Of a stretch of DNA of 64,000 bases, positions 35,862-48,287 are shown piece after piece. This DNA comes from Tolypeutes matacus (lineage: Eukaryota; Chordata; Mammalia; Cingulata; Chlamyphoridae): assembly GCA_026826555.1 (NCBI GenBank), contig JAKSZT010054567.1, positions 299,824-363,823 on the forward strand. Direction: 5' to 3'. Below the pieces are notes generated by a model that worked only from the letters and a program-made list of their open reading frames with translations, made no database searches and was not told the origin of the DNA. Numbering within the stretch: position 1 is the first letter of the stretch; every line of letters starts with the position of its first letter. The position numbers and the translations under genes are program-made.

Positions 35862-36860
35862 TTTTTAGATACTAAAACAAATACCATACAATGTGCTGGC
35901 TTAATAACAGGAATTTATTGGCTCATGGTTTCAGAGTCTAGAAGGCTTACTTCTTCCCAGGGTTGGTATCTTTGGCTGGCTGGCAAACTCTGGGTTTCCT
36001 TGGCTTTTCCGTGGCGATGAGCATGGCAGCATCTTCTCCTTTCTCTTCTGCGTTCTGCTGACCTCTAACCTTCTGGCTATTCTCCATGGCTACTCTCTCC
36101 ATTAACTTTCACTCTGTTTATAAAAGTCTCCAGTAATCTGGATTAAAACCCAACATGATTCAATTGGGCCACTCCTTAATGAAATAACACCTTGAAGAGA
36201 TCTTATTTACAATGGGTGCACACCCTCCAGAATGTGGACCAAGACCAAGAACAAGTCTAAACTAATTTAATCCACCACAGTCTGCCCTCTGGCCCCCAAA
36301 AAGATGTGTTCTTCCCATTTTCAAAATACATTAATTCCATAACAACATCCCCAAACCTTTAAACCATTTGAGAACAATGCTAAGTCCAAAGTCTCATTAA
36401 AATCAGTTATGGGTGTGGACTGTCCTAGGGCAAAATTCCTGCCTGAAGAACCTGTGAAGCCGAGAAAACAAGTTATATGCTTCTAATATACAATAGAGGG
36501 ACAGGCATAGGATAAACATTCCCATTCCAGAAAGGAAAAAGTGCAAGGAAAACAGGGGTCACAGGTCCCAAACAAGTCTGAAACCCACCAGGGGAAGCTC
36601 CATTATATTTCAAAATAATGGCGTGGAAGACAGCTCCGGAAGGTGGGGCCAAGCGAGTGTCCTCTTCTTAGAAACGTCGTGCCTGAGCTTCGGCCCTGCA
36701 GAGTGAATGCCCCTTAACCCACAAACCTGGGCCACCGATAGGATGAAGGGAGGGGAAGGTCTCTGAAACGTCCCTCGGTGCCTGGCCCTTAAGGATTCCC
36801 AGCAATGGAAGCCCTGGGAATCCTCTTGGAACCCGGATGTAGTGTCTCACATCCACAACC
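35862..36860 (-). mobile_element. MaLR fragment: 3' LTR plus internal tail
   Basis: 35862-36285 is a minus-strand LTR of the 4981-5475 family. 36286-36860 follows MaLR internal sequence backwards ('cagtctgccctctggccccc', 'cattccataacaacatcccc', 'aggataaacattcccattcc', 'gtcacaggtccc'). The other LTR is missing. Confidence 0.8.
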
Positions 36861-37029
36861 AAAAACACTTACCTGTTTACATGCTTCCGTTAACCTTATA
36901 ATGTCTAGTTAAAATCAATAGTATGTTTACATTAGTAATATTTTGTAAATATCATTCATGTCTAGCCCATTGCTTTTATTTTTCCTTTCAAACTCACCAG
37001 GAAATTTTTTTTTTTTTTTTAACTTAGTA

Positions 37030-37460
37030 TTAGGGAACTGCATATCAAAACCGCAATGATACCATGTCACATCCACTAGGATGGCTATTATTCAAAACAT
37101 GTAAAATAACAAGGTGTTGGTAAGAATATGGAGAAATTGGAAACCTTGTGCATTGCCAGACACAAAGGACAGATAATGTATGAGTCTACTTATATGTAAT
37201 ATCTAGAATAAGCAATTCACAGAGTCAAAGTAGAATGGAGGTTACCAGGGGCTGGGGGGAGTAGGGGAATGAGGAGATTTTGCTTAGAAGATCCAAAATT
37301 TCTGTTTTGGTGTGGTGAAAAAATTTTAATAATGGAAGGTAGTAATGGTATATTTAACATTGTAAAAAAAAATGCAATTGAATTGTATACTTAAAATGGT
37401 TAAAATGGCTAGTTTTATGTCATATCTATGTATTATACACAATATAAATTATGTTACCAC
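37030..37460 (+). mobile_element. L1 3' end fragment (L1M type)
   Basis: Plus-sense ORF2 end and 3' UTR: 'gataccatgtcacatccactaggatggct' (37059-37087) and 'ggttaccaggggctggggg' followed by the 'aattgtatacttaaaatgg' tail. Confidence 0.75.
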
Positions 37461-37751
37461 AGTATTAAAACAAAGTACATTGTTGGTATCTCAAGAAGTG
37501 CCCACCCCATGTAACCATTTCTAATTCCCACCTCCCACTCCCACCCCAGACCCCTAGCTGACTTAGGGTAATATTGTGGATTGTCAGTTGTTATCTATTT
37601 TAAAATTTACATAAATGCAATAAAATTGTAGGTATCTTCTGTGTCTTGCTTATTAACTAAACTTCTGACTGGATTAACTCAAACCTCCATACTAAAAGCC
37701 TTACAGAAGGAAAGGTGTGCCCATGTAGAGGTAGTACCATCAGGTACCCAG

Positions 37752-38225
37752 GTGTGATAATTTACTGGGAAGCTTCACAGGACTCAAGACTACTCATGGC
37801 TATGACTTTATTACAGCAAAAGAATACAAAGCAAAATCAGCAAAGGGAAAAGGTGCATGGGGCAAAGTATCCAAGGGTCCTCTTGCAGTGGAGTCCACAC
37901 ACTAAGTGTTTAATTAACCCAGCCACTAGTTGGGACAACGTGTGAAATGTTGCCAACCAAGGAAGCTCATTAAAGATTAGTACCTAGGGTTTGCACTGGG
38001 GACTGGTTATATAGGCAGCCTCTGCCTGGCATGTACGAGGATTCTAGACTCCCAGAAGAAAAAGTTTAGCATAAACCATATTGTTTCCATAAAGAGTTTA
38101 GGCATATAGTGAGGCACTCTTATCAGTTAGGGTAGTAGGAACCCTCCCCAAATCCAAGTTGCACATGCAAGCCAAGAGCCAACCTTGAAAGCAGGTTTTT
38201 CTAAGGATAGCATTTGCAGATCTTT
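37752..38225 (-). mobile_element. Ancient solo LTR, minus strand
   Basis: Begins tgtgataatttactggg on the plus strand. The minus strand carries AATAAA (about 37812) in the right place for an LTR. The order 'ggaagcttcacaggact...ttattacagc...ggaagctcatta...tataggcagcctctgcc' matches a mammalian ERV LTR (MER21-like by memory, not certain). Confidence 0.5.
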
Positions 38226-38873
38226 TTCTGCACACTATTGTCCTTAACAAGATGACTGGCTTTCAAGAACGAAAAAAATTAAAGGCATATGAAAAGACAA
38301 GAAAAATCAAGACATTTCCAAGGCACAAAGTAATCATCAACGCTAGATGCATATGGCTGGGCTAAGGAGAAAAAGATTTGAATTCAGACCCTGACAGATG
38401 AAGTGGCCCTGCTAAACACAACAGATTTTCATACTCTGAAGTGCTATGCCCTATGAGAAATGGTCAACCAGAAGCAAAAAGAACCTCACCAAAAATGTGA
38501 TGGAGCCTTGACTCAGCTCAATCACTAAATGAATTAAAGTGATCAGCACCTACACTTCTGCCAACAGAGGAAAGGGTGAATCCTTTGTAGAGGAAGATAT
38601 CATTTGCAGCCTCTATTATTTTTTAGTACACATACACAGGTGTACTAGTACACATAAACAATGTCCAGATTTTAATAAATTATTAAGTATGCTGAGACAG
38701 GACCATATAACAGAAAACCAAGAGGAAAAAACAGAACCAAAAAGTGCTCCCAATATTAAAGTAGACAAGGACTTCAGATGGGAGAATTATACCAAAGAAC
38801 TAGAATCTATAAAGCAGCATCAAATGAAAATTCTAAAACCCAATACATATACTGACATTAAGGACTTAAGGGG
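38226..38873 (+). mobile_element. L1 5' region fragment
   Basis: Plus-sense old L1 5' region with a 115-residue lysine/glutamate-rich open frame (38539-38886) that looks like residual ORF1-type coiled sequence. Interrupted by an LTR at 38874. Confidence 0.55.
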
Positions 38874-39519
38874 TGTGACAGTTTGAGATTATTTTTGTGA
38901 ATCCCAAAAAGAGAAGGATTATGTTTGTAAACTAATCTATTTTTCTGGGTGTGATACCGTTTGATTATATTGGATGCAGTTGAGGGGGCCTTGATTAAAT
39001 TACCTGTTAAGATTAGTACTTTGATTCGACATCAGTAAGGCATGACTCAGGTTGAGTCCCGCCCCCTTGGTGGGCTGATAAACGGATACTCACTCAAGAA
39101 GACAAATGGAGTGAACCTTGTCATTTTGCTCCTGCGTGTGACAGGAGAAGGCTCAAGCAGCTAAAAGCCGGGGGGAGAGATGAGCCATTCACCTGATAGT
39201 TTATAGCTGACCTTGGGAAGAGAGCCGAGACTGATATGGAAAGCCCGGAAAAAAGAAACCCTATGTAGGAGAGAGAGGAAGCCCTGAGAGACAAGCCCTA
39301 CACCAGCCTGCAGCTGAGAGAGAGAGAAAGCCCAGAGGGGAAGGCCGAACCCTCACAGAGATCAGTGACCATCTTGCTTCAACATAGCCACTGACTTTTG
39401 TGAGAAAGCAACCTTGAGTTGGACTCTTAGGGCCTTGTAACTATAAGCTTTTACCTCAAATATAAAAGGCAACAGATTTTTGGTACTTTGCATCAGCACC
39501 CTTTTGGTTGACTAATACA
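38874..39519 (+). mobile_element. Solo MaLR-type LTR in L1
   Basis: About 646 bp, TGTGACAG...GACTAATACA, with imperfect 5-bp flanks agggg/agggt. Related to 60120-60704 and more distantly to 22762-23307. L1 sequence resumes on the far side. Confidence 0.72.
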
Positions 39520-40145
39520 AGGGTTTTAACAGCAGAATAGATAAAGCAAAACAGAGCATAGGAGACCTGGAAGAGGGAGCAATAGAAAATAAACAAATTG
39601 AAGCACACAGAGAAAAGAAATAGATATTAGAGAAAAGAGGGTAAAACACATGAGATACAGTGAAAATACCTAATGTATGTATAACTGGAGTCCTAAGGGA
39701 AAAGGAGAGATGGTAAGGGGCAGAAGTCATGTTTGAAGAGACCTCCCAAAATTGATTAAAGACATCGACCAGAGATTCAATAATTTCAGTGAAACCCAGA
39801 GAAAAATGTACAACCTAGAATTTTATAGGCAGCAAAAATCTCCTTCACACAAAGAATAAAAAAAGACTTTTCAGACAGTGAGAATCTATTGCCAGTACAA
39901 GTGCACTGAAAGAAATACTAAATAGAGTTATTCAAGAGGAAAAAAATCCCAGATGGAACAAAAAAGAAATTTGGGAGGGAATGAAGAGCAACAGAAGTAG
40001 TAAATATATGAATAAATATAAATGAATATTGACTGTACAAATAAAATAATGTCCTGTGGGATTATAATGTATTTAGAATTAAAATATGTGACACCAGTAA
40101 GGGAAAATGAGAATGGGGTAAATTGAATTAAAGTGGTCTAAAGTC
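39520..40145 (+). mobile_element. L1 5' region fragment, continuation
   Basis: Continues the L1 of 38226-38873 ('gggttttaacagcagaatagat', then 'ggaatgaagagcaacagaa'). Confidence 0.7.
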
Positions 40146-40149
40146 TCAG

Positions 40150-40583
40150 CATGTGATGGTTAGGCTAATGTGTCAACTTGGCCAGGTAATGGTAACCAGG
40201 TATTTGGTCAAGCAAGCACTGAGCTAACTGTAATACAAGGACATTTTGTGGACTTTAATCAGTGAGTTGATTGCATAGATAGCTGATTACATCTACAATC
40301 AACTAAGGAGAGAGCAATGAGTGACATCTCGTCCAATCAGTCGAAGGCCTTAAAAGAAGTGATTTCAGCATTCAGTGAGAGAATTTCCATCTCTACTTCA
40401 GAGAGCAGCATATTCTGGAGAACTCAACCAGGACCTTCATTAGAGTCCCTGGCTTGCACCCTTGCCTATGGAATTTGGACTTGTGCATCCCCACAGTTGC
40501 GTGACCCAATTTTATAAAATCTCACACAATATACAGATATATTCTGTTGGTTCTGTTTCCCTAGAGAACCCTAACTAACACAT
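40150..40583 (+). mobile_element. Solo MLT2/ERVL-type LTR
   Basis: Plus-sense 'tgatggttaggctaatgtgtcaacttggcc' (40155-40184), 'ccaatcagtcgaaggcctt', and 'ttggttctgtttccctagaga..ccctaactaacaca' end. Same class as the LTRs of the ERVL provirus. Confidence 0.82.
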
Positions 40584-40599
40584 AGCATTATTGTATATT

Positions 40600-40921
40600 A
40601 TGAGGCTACTTCAGTTAAGGTGTGGCCCAAATGAAATAAGGAGGGGTCTTAATCCTATTACTGAAGCCTTATAGAAAAAGTCACAGAGAAAGAGACAGAA
40701 GCCATGGGGAGCAGCCATAAGCTGGAAGGCAAATGGAAATGGAAAAGAAGACATTTCTATGTGCATTGCCATGTGATGGAAAAAGCAAGGAACCCCAAAG
40801 ATTTCTGGCCTAACAGAAGATACCAACCCTGGAAGGAAGCAAGCCTTCTAGCCTCTGAAACCATGAGCCAATAAATTCCTGTTGTTAAGACAACTATGTT
40901 TACCTGCTGGGAAACTAAAAC
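40600..40921 (+). mobile_element. 5'-truncated MaLR-type LTR
   Basis: Starts within the 'aaggtgtggccc' block and ends 'aaactaaaaca'. AATAAA at about 40872. Family of 4981-5475. It directly follows the MLT2-type LTR. Confidence 0.75.
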
Positions 40922-41917
40922 ACATCCCAAATTTTCTTATTCCATAATTGTATCTTGGTAAATGACAATTATAATCTTCTAGTTTCTCAAACTCAAAAAG
41001 TTGGGGCAGCCTAGAGTCTTCTCTTCCTTTCATTTCTTACATTAAACCTATCACCCTATCCTTTCAGCTCTACCTTCAAAATATATCTAGAATCTTGGGA
41101 CACTATCAGGTGGACCAATAAACACATTATGGGAGTCCAAGAAGAAGAAGGAGAGACAGGGGCAGAAGGGATAGTCAAAAAAATAATGACAAAGAGCTTC
41201 CAAACTTAGAAAACGACATGAATGTGCACATCCAAAACACTCAGAGAACACCAAACATGATAAACATGAGAAAAAATATATCATCATATACTGATCACAA
41301 TATCTAATGCAAAGGAAGAGAGTTCTGAAAGCTTCAAGAGAAAAGCAATGTGTTATGTACAAGGAGTACCAATTAGATTGAGTGCCGATTTCTCATCAGA
41401 AACCATGGAGGCAAGAAAGCAGTGGGTTAAAATTCTTAAAATACTGAAAGAGAATAACTGCCAGCCAAGAATTTTATATCCGGCAAGACTCTCTTTCAAA
41501 AATGAGGGAGAGATTAAAACATTGTCAGATAAACAAAAGCTGAGGAAGTTCATTACCACTAGAACTGCCCTACAAGAATTGCTAAAGGGAGCTCTTCAGA
41601 CTGAAAGATAAAAGCACGAGACAGTGATTTAAAGTGGCATAAAGAAATAAAAAACTGCAGTAAAGGTAATCATTTGGGTAATTATAAATGTCAATATCAC
41701 TGTAGTATATTGTTTGATATCTAACTCCACTTCTTACTTCCTACAGGTGCTAAAAGATAAATACATAAAAAATAATGACAAATCTATGTTTTTGGAGATA
41801 TAATGTACCAAGATATAAGTGGTAACAAGTACAAAGAAAAATGGTAGGGGGACAGAAGGGTATAGGAAAAGTATAAGTGTATGCTGTTGAAGTTAAGCTG
41901 GTATAAAACCCAATATG

Positions 41918-42379
41918 CGGGGGCGGATGTGGCTCAAATGGTTGGGCGTCCGTCTGCCATATGGAGGGACCTGGGTTTGATCGCCGGGACCTCCTGGTAA
42001 AATAAAAAAAATATATATAGAAGGCACATGGGCTGCCAGGCTCTGTGTGCCGGTGAGCCGACAGGCCCCAGGAGCCATGCAGCAAGTGATGACGTAACAG
42101 GAGAGAGACGCAGGGGAGAGACAGGATAAGATGCTCTGAAAGCTCTGAAAACCAGGAACTGAGGTGGCGCAGGTGGCAGAACACCTTTCTCCTACATCAT
42201 AGGTCTCCAGGATCGAATCCTGGTGAAGACTGGAGGAGGAGAATGAGAAGAGATGGCAGGAAACAGACACAGAGAATTGCCCAGTGAATGGACACAAAAC
42301 AGCAAATGGAGAAGGGGGGGTTTAAAATGGATAAAGTGAATAAATAAATCTTTAAAACAACAACAACAACAACAACAAC
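41918..42379 (+). mobile_element. Dimeric tRNA-derived SINE
   Basis: Exact 13-bp duplication, aaaacccaatatg, at 41905-41917 and 42380-42392. First head at 41920-42000 with an A-rich linker, second tRNA-like head near 42160-42225, then the 'cagacacagagaattgccc' body and an (AAC)n tail at 42357-42379. Confidence 0.88.
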
Positions 42380-42679
42380 AAAACCCAATATGTTAAATTT
42401 TCACCTCATGGTAACCACAATGAAAACCACCAGGACTTTAAATGTAAATTAAACACTCCAGTCAAAAGGCAGAGATTGGTAGAATGAATAAAAAGAATAT
42501 GACTCAATTAAATGCTGTCTGCAAGAGACTCACCTTAAATTCAAAGACACAGCAGGTTCAAGCGAAAAGATGGAAAAAATATCCCATGCAAGTAGGAAAC
42601 AAAAGAGAGCTGAGATAGCTATACTAATATCAGGTAAAGTAGACTTTAAGTCAAAACCAGTTATAAGGGACAATAGTGG

Positions 42680-42859
42680 GAAGCGGCTGTGGCTCAATCA
42701 GTAGGGCTCCCGTTTACCATATGGGAGGCCCCGGGTTCGGTTCCCGGGGCCTCCTGGTGAAGGCAAGCCCGCCCGCATGGCGTGGTTAGCTGACCCAGCG
42801 AGCACAAGCAGCAAGGGGGGGATAAATGAATAAATAAATAAAATCTTTAAAAAAAAAAA
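42680..42859 (+). mobile_element. tRNA-derived SINE, extended type (young-looking)
   Basis: Exact 13-bp duplication, gggacaatagtgg, at 42667-42679 and 42860-42872. Nearly identical in body to 63811-64000 and 23338-23520. Confidence 0.93.
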
Positions 42860-44579
42860 GGGACAATAGTGGTCATTATATACTGATAAAAAGGGACAAA
42901 TCAACTAGATGTAACAATTATAAACATATATGCACCTAATAGCAGATCCCCAAAATAAATGAAACAAATACTGACAGATTTGAAGGAAGAAATTGAATCC
43001 TATTAATAATAGGAGACACACCACTCTCAATAATAGACAGAACATCTAGTCAAAAGGTCAATAAAAGGAATACAAGATTTTAATGATACTCTAAATGAAC
43101 TAGACCTAAAAGACATATATAAAACATTTCACCCAACAAAAACAGAATACACATTCTTCTTGAGTGCACATGGATCATTCTCCAGAACAGACCAGACAGG
43201 TAAATGAATTCAGCAAAGTGGCAGGGTCAATGTAAAAATTAGTAGTGTTTATATACACAAGCAATGAATAATCAGAAGAAGAAATCAGAAATAAAATTCC
43301 ATTCACAATAGCAACTGAAATTATCAAATATCTAGGAAATCTAACCAAGGATGTAAAACACAGAAAATTACAATGCATTGCCAAAAGAAATTTAAAAAGA
43401 CCTAAATAAAAGGATGAACATTCCGTGTTCATGGAGTGGAAGACTATGAATATCATTAAGATTTCAATCCTACCCAAAGCAATTTATAGATTCAATGCAC
43501 TCCCAATCATATTTCCAACAACCTTCTTTGCAGAAATGGAAAAACCAATCATCAAATTCATATGGAAGGGTAAGGGGCCCTGAATAGCTAAAGCCATACT
43601 GAAAAAGAAGAATGAAATTGGAGGACTTATACTTCTCCATCTTAAAATGTATTACAAAGCCAAAGTAACTGAAACAGGATGGTACTGGCACAAGGTCAGG
43701 CATATAGATCAATAGATTTAGAATTTTGAGCTCAGAAATCAACCCTCACATTATGGCCAACTCAAAGACTACTCAACTGGGAAAGAACAGCCTCTTCAAC
43801 AGATGGTGTGGGAAAACTGGATCTCCATTTACAAAAAAAAAAAGGAGGACCTGTATCTCAAACCATATTCAAAAATCAACTCAAAATATATCAAAGACCC
43901 AAATATAAATCTCAAACTCCTAGAAGAAAATGTTAGGTGATGGTTTCTTGACTTTACACCCAAAGCACAAGCAACAACAACAACAACAACAACAAAAATA
44001 GACAAATGGGACCTCATCAAAATTAAACCTTTTATGCCTCAAAGGAATTTATCACAAAAGTAAAACAACATCCTACACAGTAGTAGAAAGTATTTGGAAA
44101 CCACATATCTGATAGAGGTTTAATGTCCAGAATATATAAAGATACCCTTCAACTTAGCAACAAAAAGACAAACAACCTAATTAAAAAATAGGCAAAAGAC
44201 TTGAATAGACATCTGATATACAAATAGCAAGAAAGCACATGAAAAGATGATCAACATCATTAGCCATCAAGGAAATGCAAATCAGAACTACAACAATATA
44301 TTACACCCATTAGAATGGCTGCCATTTAAAAAAAAGCACACACACACACACACAAAAAAAAAAAACAACAGAAGAAAACAAGTATTTGAGACAATACAGA
44401 GAAATGAATGAGAACACTCATTCATTGCTGGTCACAATGTAAAATGGTACAACCACTGAAGAAGACAGTTTGGCAGTTCTTTAGAAGCCTAAGTATAAAA
44501 ATACCATATGACCTGGCAATCCCACTACTAGATATAAACCCAAAAGAATTGAAAGCAGGGACTCAAACAAATATTTGCA

Positions 44580-45000
44580 CACTTGTGCAGAGCACTCTCT
44601 CCCAGGGTGGGACTTCAATTTGCTGGATCAGGGGCTGTCCCTTTTATTGAGCTCATAATCAATGAACTTGATACTACAGATGCCAACTTGTGAGTGCAGC
44701 GTCAATTCCTAAGGAAGTTGCCAGCCTCCTCAGGAAGGAACACAACACTCCCCGGGCAGTACTTTCCAAGGTTTATGCATCGTCCCTGAGAAAGTGGCCA
44801 GCCTTCCCAGAGAGGTACACAACACTCCCCGGAATGCACCCTATCTGTTCTTATTTGTTACAAAACATCCCCCAATGGGTCCACTGTTCTAGTTCTCATC
44901 ATTCCTCCTAAAATATGAAAAGTGCTGACTAGCAAGGCATTGGTTTGCTGATTAACAGTTTCCAGCATAATGTTTCCCCTTTAGGTTTGAACAATACTCA
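44580..45000. other. Insert within L1, unclassified
   Basis: Breaks the L1 path between 'atttgcacacttgtgcagagc' and the tail that resumes near 45010. It contains two similar blocks ('gaagttgccagcctcctcaggaagg' about 44715 and 'gaaagtggccagccttcccagagagg' about 44790). LTR-like, but unassigned. Confidence 0.45.
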
Positions 45001-45547
45001 CTAAATTTTTTCCCAATACATGTACATCAACTAATGAATGGATAAACAAAATGTGGTATATTATATGATGGAATATTATTCAGCTATAAAAAGGAATGAA
45101 GTCCAGATCATGTGACAACATGGATGATTCTTGAAGCTATCATATGGAGTGGAATAAACCAGACACAAAAGGACAAATATTGTATGACCTGATTTGAAAT
45201 AATTAGAATAAGCAAACTCATAAAGTAAGAATCTAGAATATAGATACAGGGGAGTGTGGGGATAGGGAATGGGAAGTTATGGCTTAAACTATACAGGGTT
45301 CCTATTTGGAATGATGGAAATGTTTTAGTAATGGATGGTGGTGATGGTAGCACAACGTTGTAAAGACAATTAACAGCTCTAAATATATATCTGAATGTGA
45401 TTAAAGAGGGAAATGTTAGATTTAGTGTATGATAACACAATAAAAATTTTAAAATGAATCCATGGAACTCCATACACAATGAACCCTAAGTTAAACCATG
45501 GACTTTAAGTAATAGTACAAATATAAAAATGTGCTATCATTAATTTT

Positions 45548-45791
45548 TTTTTTTTTAAAGATTTTATTTATTTATTCATTTATCCCCCCCCCCTTGCTGC
45601 TTGTGCTCGCTGTGTCCATTTGCTGTGCGTTTTTCTGTGTCTGCTTGTCTCCCCTTGCCGGGTCGTCCTGCTGCGTCAGCTCACCGCGCCGTGTGGGCTG
45701 GCTTGCCTTCACCAGGAGACCCCGGGAACCGAACCCCGGGCCTCCCATATGGTAAACGGGAGCCCTATCGATTGAGCCACATCCGCTTCCC
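45548..45791 (-). mobile_element. tRNA-derived SINE, long extended type
   Basis: Exact 14-bp duplication, ctatcattaatttt, at 45534-45547 and 45792-45805. The head matches the extended SINEs, but the body has about 55 extra bases, including 'cagacacagaaaaacgcacag' in the minus sense (about 45618-45640). Confidence 0.92.
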
Positions 45792-45805
45792 CTATCATTA
45801 ATTTT

Positions 45806-45930
45806 AACAAATGTTCCACACCAATGCAAGGTGTTGGTTGTGGGTTAATGTATGGGAATCCTGTATTTTAAGCATGGTTATTCTGTAAACCTACAACTTC
45901 TCTAAGAAAATAAAATTTAGAATTCAACTA
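45806..45930 (+). mobile_element. L1 3' UTR end
   Basis: Carries 'gttccacaccaatgcaaggtg', 'tatgggaatcctgt' and a terminal aaaataaa. It shows the same tail order as the modules at 11435-13974, in continuity with L1 ORF2 upstream. Confidence 0.7.
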
Positions 45931-45944
45931 TTATCATTGCCACT

Positions 45945-46725
45945 GCTATCACTCTAGACACAGGACACCATTCATCTCTTACCTGGATTATTCCAACAGC
46001 CACTTAACTAGTTTCCCTGCTTCCTTCTCTGACCTACTCTCCACTCAGAATCCAGATGATCTCTTTTAAATGTGAGTCAGATCACATCACTCCTCTGCTC
46101 AAAACCCACTATTGCTTTATATCCAAAAAGATAACAAGTGTAATATCAGCACTTGATGAAAAAAAATGAGGATATCACTGACATTTCACTGAGAGTAATA
46201 TCAAAGTTCTTACAATACTCTCCAAAGTTTACATACTCTATCCCGTTGTTAGCTCTTTTGACCTCATCCCCTAGTACTCTCCACTTTATCACAGTGGTCT
46301 ACTTGCTGCTCAGTTAGTATGCCAGGATTGTACCTACCCCACAGCCTTTACATTTGCTGTTCCCTCTACTTGGATTGCTCTTTACTCAAATATCTTCAAC
46401 TCTCACTGTTTCTTCCTTCTGATCTTTGCTCAAGTATTTTCTTCTTAGTAAGACCTTTCCTAACCATTCTATTTGAAATTGCAAGTCCTTGGTACTCATT
46501 ATCCCATTTCCATTTTTTTTTTTCTACAGATATTACCTTTATCATTATATTTTTCATTTATATATCCCTTGCCCACCTACCCCAACTATAATGTAAACTC
46601 ATTAAGGACAGGGAATTTGGGCTTTTTTTTTTTTTTTCATTGTTGTTTTTCTAGTGCCTAGAACAGTACCTGGCACAGATAAGGGACTAAATGAATATTT
46701 GCTTAATGAAGAAATAAACTGTTTG
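45945..46725 (+). mobile_element. LINE-2 (L2) remnant
   Basis: Plus-sense L2 3' half: 'tcagatcacatcactcctctgctcaaaaccc' (46078-46108), 'ttgctgttccctctacttgga', 'aactcattaaggacaggga' and 'cctggcacagataagg...tgaata'. Confidence 0.8.
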
Positions 46726-46739
46726 ACAGGAACAGGACA

Positions 46740-47705
46740 GGCACTTTCATGGCTTTTTGTTGGAAATGGAAATTGATTCATTCTCTTTGGACAGCAAATA
46801 CATACACAAATCCTTTAGCCCAGCACTTCCTCTTAGAAGAATTTATTACAAAGATGTACATGAACATTTGTGCAAAGCTGAATACACAAAGATATTCATT
46901 CCAGAACTGCAAAAGTCTGGAAACATCTTAAATATTCACTAATATGGTACTGGTTAAATAAATTATGACATAGTCCCTCTCATAAAATACTATACTACAA
47001 CTAGAAAAGAATAAGAAATATGTATTAATATAGAATGTCCTCTAATAAATAATAGTAAGAACAAAGTGCTCAACAGTTGGTAGTATTTTGAAAAATAAAG
47101 GTGAGAGGCTATAAATATAGATAGGTTGGTACAATCAAGAAATATAATTTACATAACAAAAGTGGAAAGAGATGCATGTGAGGAAGAGAAATCATGAAAG
47201 GGGGACTTCTTTTTCATTATAACCTTCTTTAAATTTAAAAAATCAATTTGATGTCTCATATTAAAATGTAAAATTAAAAAGCTGACAAAAGGGAGGAAAG
47301 TAGCAATGATTTTCAAGCTAGCAACTTCAGGAGGTGGAGGCTGCTGAAATATGATGGCAGGAAGTAAATGACAATAGGTAATGCAGATGTAAAATATAAC
47401 CCTGAACCTAGAAGAACTGAGAGCAGTGACACGAACAGACATCTGCACACCGATGTTCATAGCCACATTATTCACCATTGCCAAAAGGTGGAAACAACCC
47501 AGGTGTCCATCAACATATGAATGGATAAACAAACTGTGGTCTATTCACACGATGGAATATTATGCAGCTGTAAGAAGAAATGAAGTCATAAAGCATATGG
47601 CAACATGGATGAATCTGGAGGACATTATGTTGAGTGAAGCAAGCCAGACACAAAAGGACAAATACTGTATGAATGCATTACTATGAACCAAATATATTGT
47701 GTAAT
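46740..47705 (+). mobile_element. L1 tail fragments
   Basis: 46800-47060 follows an L1M-type 3' end. 47400-47690 follows another ('gttcatagccacattattcacc', 'gatggaatattatgcagct'), with a (CA)n run at 47720-47736. 47110-47400 is A-rich and unassigned. Confidence 0.65.
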
Positions 47706-47739
47706 ATATTGTTTGATTCACACACACACACACACAAAC

Positions 47740-48244
47740 AAAAAACAAAACAACAAAAAAATTTACATGCATCCATTACATTTAATTGAGAAATGTATAT
47801 ATTTATTCATCTGTGTTTACTTTTTAGTTTTTAATTGCTTATGTTTTCAATTATTAAATGTACAAAATAAAGTTAAAAAAAAAAAAAGAGAAATAAATAA
47901 GTGACTGACATCCTTCTGTATTAGCAATTCTAAAATCTTAGGAATGTAACCATTCATTCATAAACAAGATTTGATGATTGGAGCCACATTAATAGATTCT
48001 TACAATTAGAAGGAATCTCATGGTGTCAACTCTTCCCTCCTCCCTAAACAATGCAGCAGGACTCTTTTCTGCCATAAGTATGAGAGACAATCATCTCGAT
48101 TATGCTTGAGTTACAGAAAATTCATTTATACTCCAGCTCATCCTTTCCCATAGTGGAGACTTTGTTTATAATGTAATTCTTTACTATAGTAAAATATGTG
48201 TTCCTACGACCTCAAGAATAAAAATTATGTACCTTCCTTACTCT

Positions 48245-48287
<43 letters not shown>

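Larger units (their letters stand above)
41090..45545 (+). mobile_element. L1, long but internally deleted and interrupted
   Basis: 41090-41700 is the ORF1/inter-ORF region. 42385-43190 is ORF2 endonuclease. At about 43190 the sequence jumps to late RT/C-terminal ORF2 (43190-44560), then to the 3' UTR (45040-45545). SINEs at 41918-42379 and 42680-42859 interrupt it, and a separate stretch lies at 44580-45000. Frames are broken. Confidence 0.8.

Noticed and set aside
42357..42379. CRISPR-like or satellite repeat of (AAC)n
   Set aside because: It is the tail of the dimeric SINE, inside its target duplication.
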